Shown here piece by piece: positions 4,127 to 6,547 of a stretch of DNA of 6,547 bases. The position numbers and the translations under genes were made by a program. Source of the stretch: an uncultured Bacilli bacterium (GTDB taxonomy: Bacteria; Bacillota_I; Bacilli_A; RF39; UBA660); contig CANPYA010000072.1 in NCBI GenBank assembly GCA_947587565.1, forward strand, positions 1 through 6,547. Reading direction: 5' to 3'. Under the pieces are notes generated by a model. The model searched no databases. It was given only the letters and a program-made list of their open reading frames with translations, and was not told where the DNA came from. Numbering within the stretch: position 1 is the first letter of the stretch; the number at the start of each line of letters is the position of its first letter.

Positions 4127-6202
4127 ATGGCAAGAGATGTTACAATTGATAAAGTTCGTAATATTGGTATAATGGCACACATTGATGCCGGTAAAACAAC
4201 TTTTACAGAAAGAGTTTTATTCCATACTGGTATTACACATAAAATAGGGGAAACTCACGATGGTGAATCTCAAATGGATTGGATGGAACAAGAAAAGGAA
4301 CGTGGTATCACAATTACTAGTGCGGCTACTACTGCCCATTGGAAAGGATATCGTTTAAATATTATCGATACCCCGGGTCACGTTGACTTTACTGTTGAAG
4401 TTCAAAGAAGTTTAAGAGTTCTTGATGGTTCAATTTGTTTACTAGATGGTAATGCCGGTGTTGAACCTCAATCAGAAACTGTATGGCGTCAAGCGACAGA
4501 ATATAAAGTTCCAAGAATGATATTTGTTAATAAAATGGATAAACTTGGTGCGGATTTTGAATTCTCATTAGATACTATAGGTAAGAGATTAGGTGTTAAT
4601 TATGCTCCTATTCAATGGCCTATTGGAGCAGAAAATGATTTTCATGGTATTGTCGATTTAATTGAACAAAAAGCTTATACTTTTGATCGTACTGATGAAC
4701 ATGAAAATTATAAAGAAATTCCTATTCCAGAAGATTTAAAAGACTTAGTAGCTACTAAGAGATTAGAATTAATTGAAAAAGCTGTTGAGTTTGATGATGA
4801 ATTAATGGAAAAATATTTAAATGGTGAAGAATTAACTGTTCCTGAAATTAAAGGAGCAATTAGAAAAGGTGTACTTGCTGCTGAATTCTTCCCAGTACTA
4901 TGTGGTAGTGCATTATCTAATACCGGTGTTAAGTTAGCCCTTGATGCCGTAATAGATTACATGCCTGCACCAACTGATGTTGAAGCCATTGATTGTACTG
5001 ATGAAAAAGGTAATTTAGTTAAAAGACATCCAAGTGATTCGGAACCATTTACCGCTATGGCCTTCAAAATTATGACTGACCCATATGTAGGTCGTCTAGC
5101 ATTCTTTAGAGTTTATTCAGGTCATTTATCAAGTGGTTCTTACATTCTAAATAGTACTAAGGGTGTTAAAGAAAGAGTTGGTCGTATTTTACAAATGCAT
5201 GCCAACCAAAGAAAAGAAATCACTGATGTTTATACTGGTGAAATTGCTGCTTTAGTAGGGTTAAAAAATACCACAACTGCTGATACTCTATGTGATGAAA
5301 AGAGTCCAGTAATCATGAATGGTATGGAATTTCCAGAACCAGTTATTGATGAAGCTATTGAACCAAAGAGTAAAGCTGATCAAGATAAACTAGGTCAAGC
5401 TCTACAAAAATTAGCTGAAGAAGACCCAACATTTAGATATAAAACTGATCAAGAAACAGGTCAAACTGTTATCAGTGGTATGGGTGAATTACACTTAGAA
5501 GTATTAGTTCGTCGGATGAAAGATGAATTTGGTGTTGATGCTAACATTGGTCGTCCGCAAGTTGCTTATCGTGAAACTATTACCGCTACTGCTGATTGTG
5601 AAGGTAAATATATTAAACAATCAGGTGGTCGTGGACAATATGGTCACGTATGGGTTAAATTTGAACCAAATCCTGAAAAAGGTTACGAATTCGTTGATGC
5701 TATCGTTGGTGGTGTAGTTCCAAGAGAATATATTCCAGTAACTGATAAAGGATTACAAGAAGCAATGGCAGGTGGAATGATTGCTGGTTATCCTGTTGTT
5801 GATGTTAAAGCAACTTTATTTGATGGTTCATATCATGATGTCGATTCATCAGAAATGGCTTTCAAAATTGCTGCTTCCATGGCTTTAAAAGAAGCTGCTA
5901 AAAAATGTAAACCAGTATTACTTGAACCAATTATGAAGGTTGAAGTAGTTGTTCCTGAAGAATATATGGGTAATGTTATGGGTGATTTAACTAGTAGAAG
6001 AGGTAAACCTTTAGGAAATGAATCAAGAGGAAATGCCTTATCTATTAACGCTATGGTACCTTTAGCAGAAATGTTTGGGTATGCCACTACATTACGTTCT
6101 AATTCCCAAGGAAGAGGAACTTTCACAATGACTTTAGACCATTATGAAGAAGTTCCAAAAAATATTGCTGACGAAATTATTAAGAAAAACAGCATTAATT
6201 AA
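4127..6202 (+). CDS. fusA: Translation elongation factor G
   Basis: EF-G is the GTPase that drives tRNA-mRNA translocation and, with RRF, ribosome recycling. From the ATG at 4127 the product is 691 aa, the usual length, beginning MARDVTIDKVRNIGIMAH. GTPase motifs: AHIDAGKT (17-24), switch I ERGITITSA (58-66), DTPGHVDF (81-88) with catalytic His85, NKMDK (135-139) and CGSAL. Domain IV is marked by SGGRGQYGHVWVKFEP and the YHDVDSSEMAFK tip region; domain V by VPEEYMGNVMGDL and GYATTLRSNSQGRG. An in-frame ATG at 4115 would add MVIS and overlap rpsG; the family N-terminus argues against it. The start is 5 nt after the rpsG TAA and has no good Shine-Dalgarno (only AGATGG at 4113-4118), so translational coupling or reinitiation from rpsG is likely. 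Confidence 0.98.
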   Translation: MARDVTIDKVRNIGIMAHIDAGKTTFTERVLFHTGITHKIGETHDGESQMDWMEQEKERGITITSAATTAHWKGYRLNIIDTPGHVDFTVEVQRSLRVLDGSICLLDGNAGVEPQSETVWRQATEYKVPRMIFVNKMDKLGADFEFSLDTIGKRLGVNYAPIQWPIGAENDFHGIVDLIEQKAYTFDRTDEHENYKEIPIPEDLKDLVATKRLELIEKAVEFDDELMEKYLNGEELTVPEIKGAIRKGVLAAEFFPVLCGSALSNTGVKLALDAVIDYMPAPTDVEAIDCTDEKGNLVKRHPSDSEPFTAMAFKIMTDPYVGRLAFFRVYSGHLSSGSYILNSTKGVKERVGRILQMHANQRKEITDVYTGEIAALVGLKNTTTADTLCDEKSPVIMNGMEFPEPVIDEAIEPKSKADQDKLGQALQKLAEEDPTFRYKTDQETGQTVISGMGELHLEVLVRRMKDEFGVDANIGRPQVAYRETITATADCEGKYIKQSGGRGQYGHVWVKFEPNPEKGYEFVDAIVGGVVPREYIPVTDKGLQEAMAGGMIAGYPVVDVKATLFDGSYHDVDSSEMAFKIAASMALKEAAKKCKPVLLEPIMKVEVVVPEEYMGNVMGDLTSRRGKPLGNESRGNALSINAMVPLAEMFGYATTLRSNSQGRGTFTMTLDHYEEVPKNIADEIIKKNSIN

Positions 6203-6210
6203 GAATAATA

Positions 6211-6227
6211 CTTGAAAAAATTTCAAG
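6211..6227 (+). other. Small hairpin in the fusA-tuf gap
   Basis: CTTGAAA pairs with TTTCAAG (7 bp) around an AAA loop, 8 nt after the fusA stop. No T-run follows, so it is probably not a terminator. It could mark an mRNA processing or 3'-end-stabilising point between fusA and tuf, and its left arm contains the putative tuf -35 box. Confidence 0.4.
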
Positions 6228-6240
6228 CATTAGATAAAAT
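6212..6240 (+). promoter_or_regulatory. Putative internal promoter for tuf
   Basis: TTGAAA (6212-6217), a 17-nt spacer and TAAAAT (6235-6240) lie between fusA and tuf. An alternative -10, TATAAT (6240-6245), would leave a 22-nt spacer and is less likely. Separate transcription would fit the high demand for EF-Tu. Box quality is moderate and A+T-rich gaps readily give such matches. Confidence 0.45.
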
Positions 6241-6272
6241 ATAATAGTATAGGAAAAGGAGGAAATTATTAT

Positions 6273-6547
6273 ATGGCAAGAGAAAAGTTCGATCGTTCAA
6301 AAGAACACGTTAATATAGGTACTATTGGCCACGTTGACCATGGTAAAACTACATTAACTGCTGCGATCACAAAATATTTTGGTAAAGAATTTGTTGCATA
6401 TGAAAATATCGACAAAGCACCAGAAGAAAGGGAAAGAGGTATTACTATTAATACTGCTCACGTTGAGTATGAAACTGAAAAACGTCACTATGCTCACGTA
6501 GACTGTCCAGGCCATGCCGATTATGTTAAAAACATGATTACCGGTGC
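6273..6547 (+). CDS. tuf: Translation elongation factor Tu (5' part, cut by window end)
   Basis: EF-Tu carries aminoacyl-tRNA to the ribosomal A site as a GTP complex. The first 91 residues plus 2 nt are present of a protein usually about 394 aa. Seen in order: MAREKFDRSKEHVNIGTIGH, the P-loop GHVDHGKT, switch I APEERERGITINTAHVEYE, and the G3 motif DCPGHADY, ending at KNMITG. The segment between LTAAIT and the APEE of switch I is about five residues shorter than in B. subtilis EF-Tu as I remember it. AAGGAGG (6256-6262) lies 10 nt before the ATG. The gap after fusA is 70 nt and holds a hairpin and a putative promoter, so tuf may be read both from the operon and alone. The ORF is open to the window edge, so truncation reflects the window, not the gene. 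Confidence 0.97.
   Translation, partial: MAREKFDRSKEHVNIGTIGHVDHGKTTLTAAITKYFGKEFVAYENIDKAPEERERGITINTAHVEYETEKRHYAHVDCPGHADYVKNMITG

Noticed and set aside
5523..6126. Open frames inside fusA (5523-5717 plus strand, 5833-6126 minus strand)
   Set aside because: Both are shadows of conserved EF-G coding sequence.
1..6547. Reassigned UGA (Mycoplasma-type) genetic code
   Set aside because: All Trp codons in the ribosomal and elongation-factor genes are TGG and the genes read through full length without internal TGA.

Overview
The window comes from a strongly A+T-rich bacterium that uses the standard genetic code: Trp is TGG, and all seven complete genes end in TAA. The ribosomal and elongation-factor proteins look like those of low-GC Bacillota. 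S12 has the long Bacillus-type N-terminus, and EF-G and EF-Tu are Bacilli/Mollicutes-like. Together with the surface-protein types upstream, this suggests an uncultured, gut-type, Mollicutes-related Bacilli lineage (RF39- or Erysipelotrichales-like). That placement is an inference from remembered families, not a search result.

The left half (1-3070) is accessory. It holds (i) a 451-aa, membrane-anchored, Cys- and Trp-rich surface protein whose promoter carries an uninterrupted G8 tract between the -35 and -10 boxes, a layout typical of phase-variable promoters; (ii) a stand-alone protein-kinase-fold protein with its own strong promoter and a terminator overlapping its stop codon; and (iii) a likely two-gene operon of a 91-aa membrane-anchored protein and a 126-aa type IV pilin-like protein with a prepilin cleavage motif. 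Two start codons here were moved from the longest possible ORF on ribosome-binding-site evidence (1473 and 2690), and a third (2399) on promoter and terminator evidence.

The right half (3071-6547) is the str operon: promoter, structured leader, rpsL (S12), rpsG (S7), fusA (EF-G), then tuf (EF-Tu), which runs off the window end. rpsL, rpsG and tuf have strong Shine-Dalgarno sequences. fusA has none and sits 5 nt after the rpsG stop, so it is probably translationally coupled. A likely promoter in the fusA-tuf gap would let tuf be transcribed separately. The genes left of rpsL are not rpoB/rpoC or an L7Ae-like gene, so this str operon is detached from its common Bacillota neighbours.

The observations most worth following are the G8 promoter, the rpsL leader in which one arm of a stable hairpin can also pair with the rpsL Shine-Dalgarno, the Pro-to-Ile change at S12 position 104, and the pilin-like operon next to the str operon. 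No CRISPR array, insertion sequence, tRNA or rRNA gene was seen.
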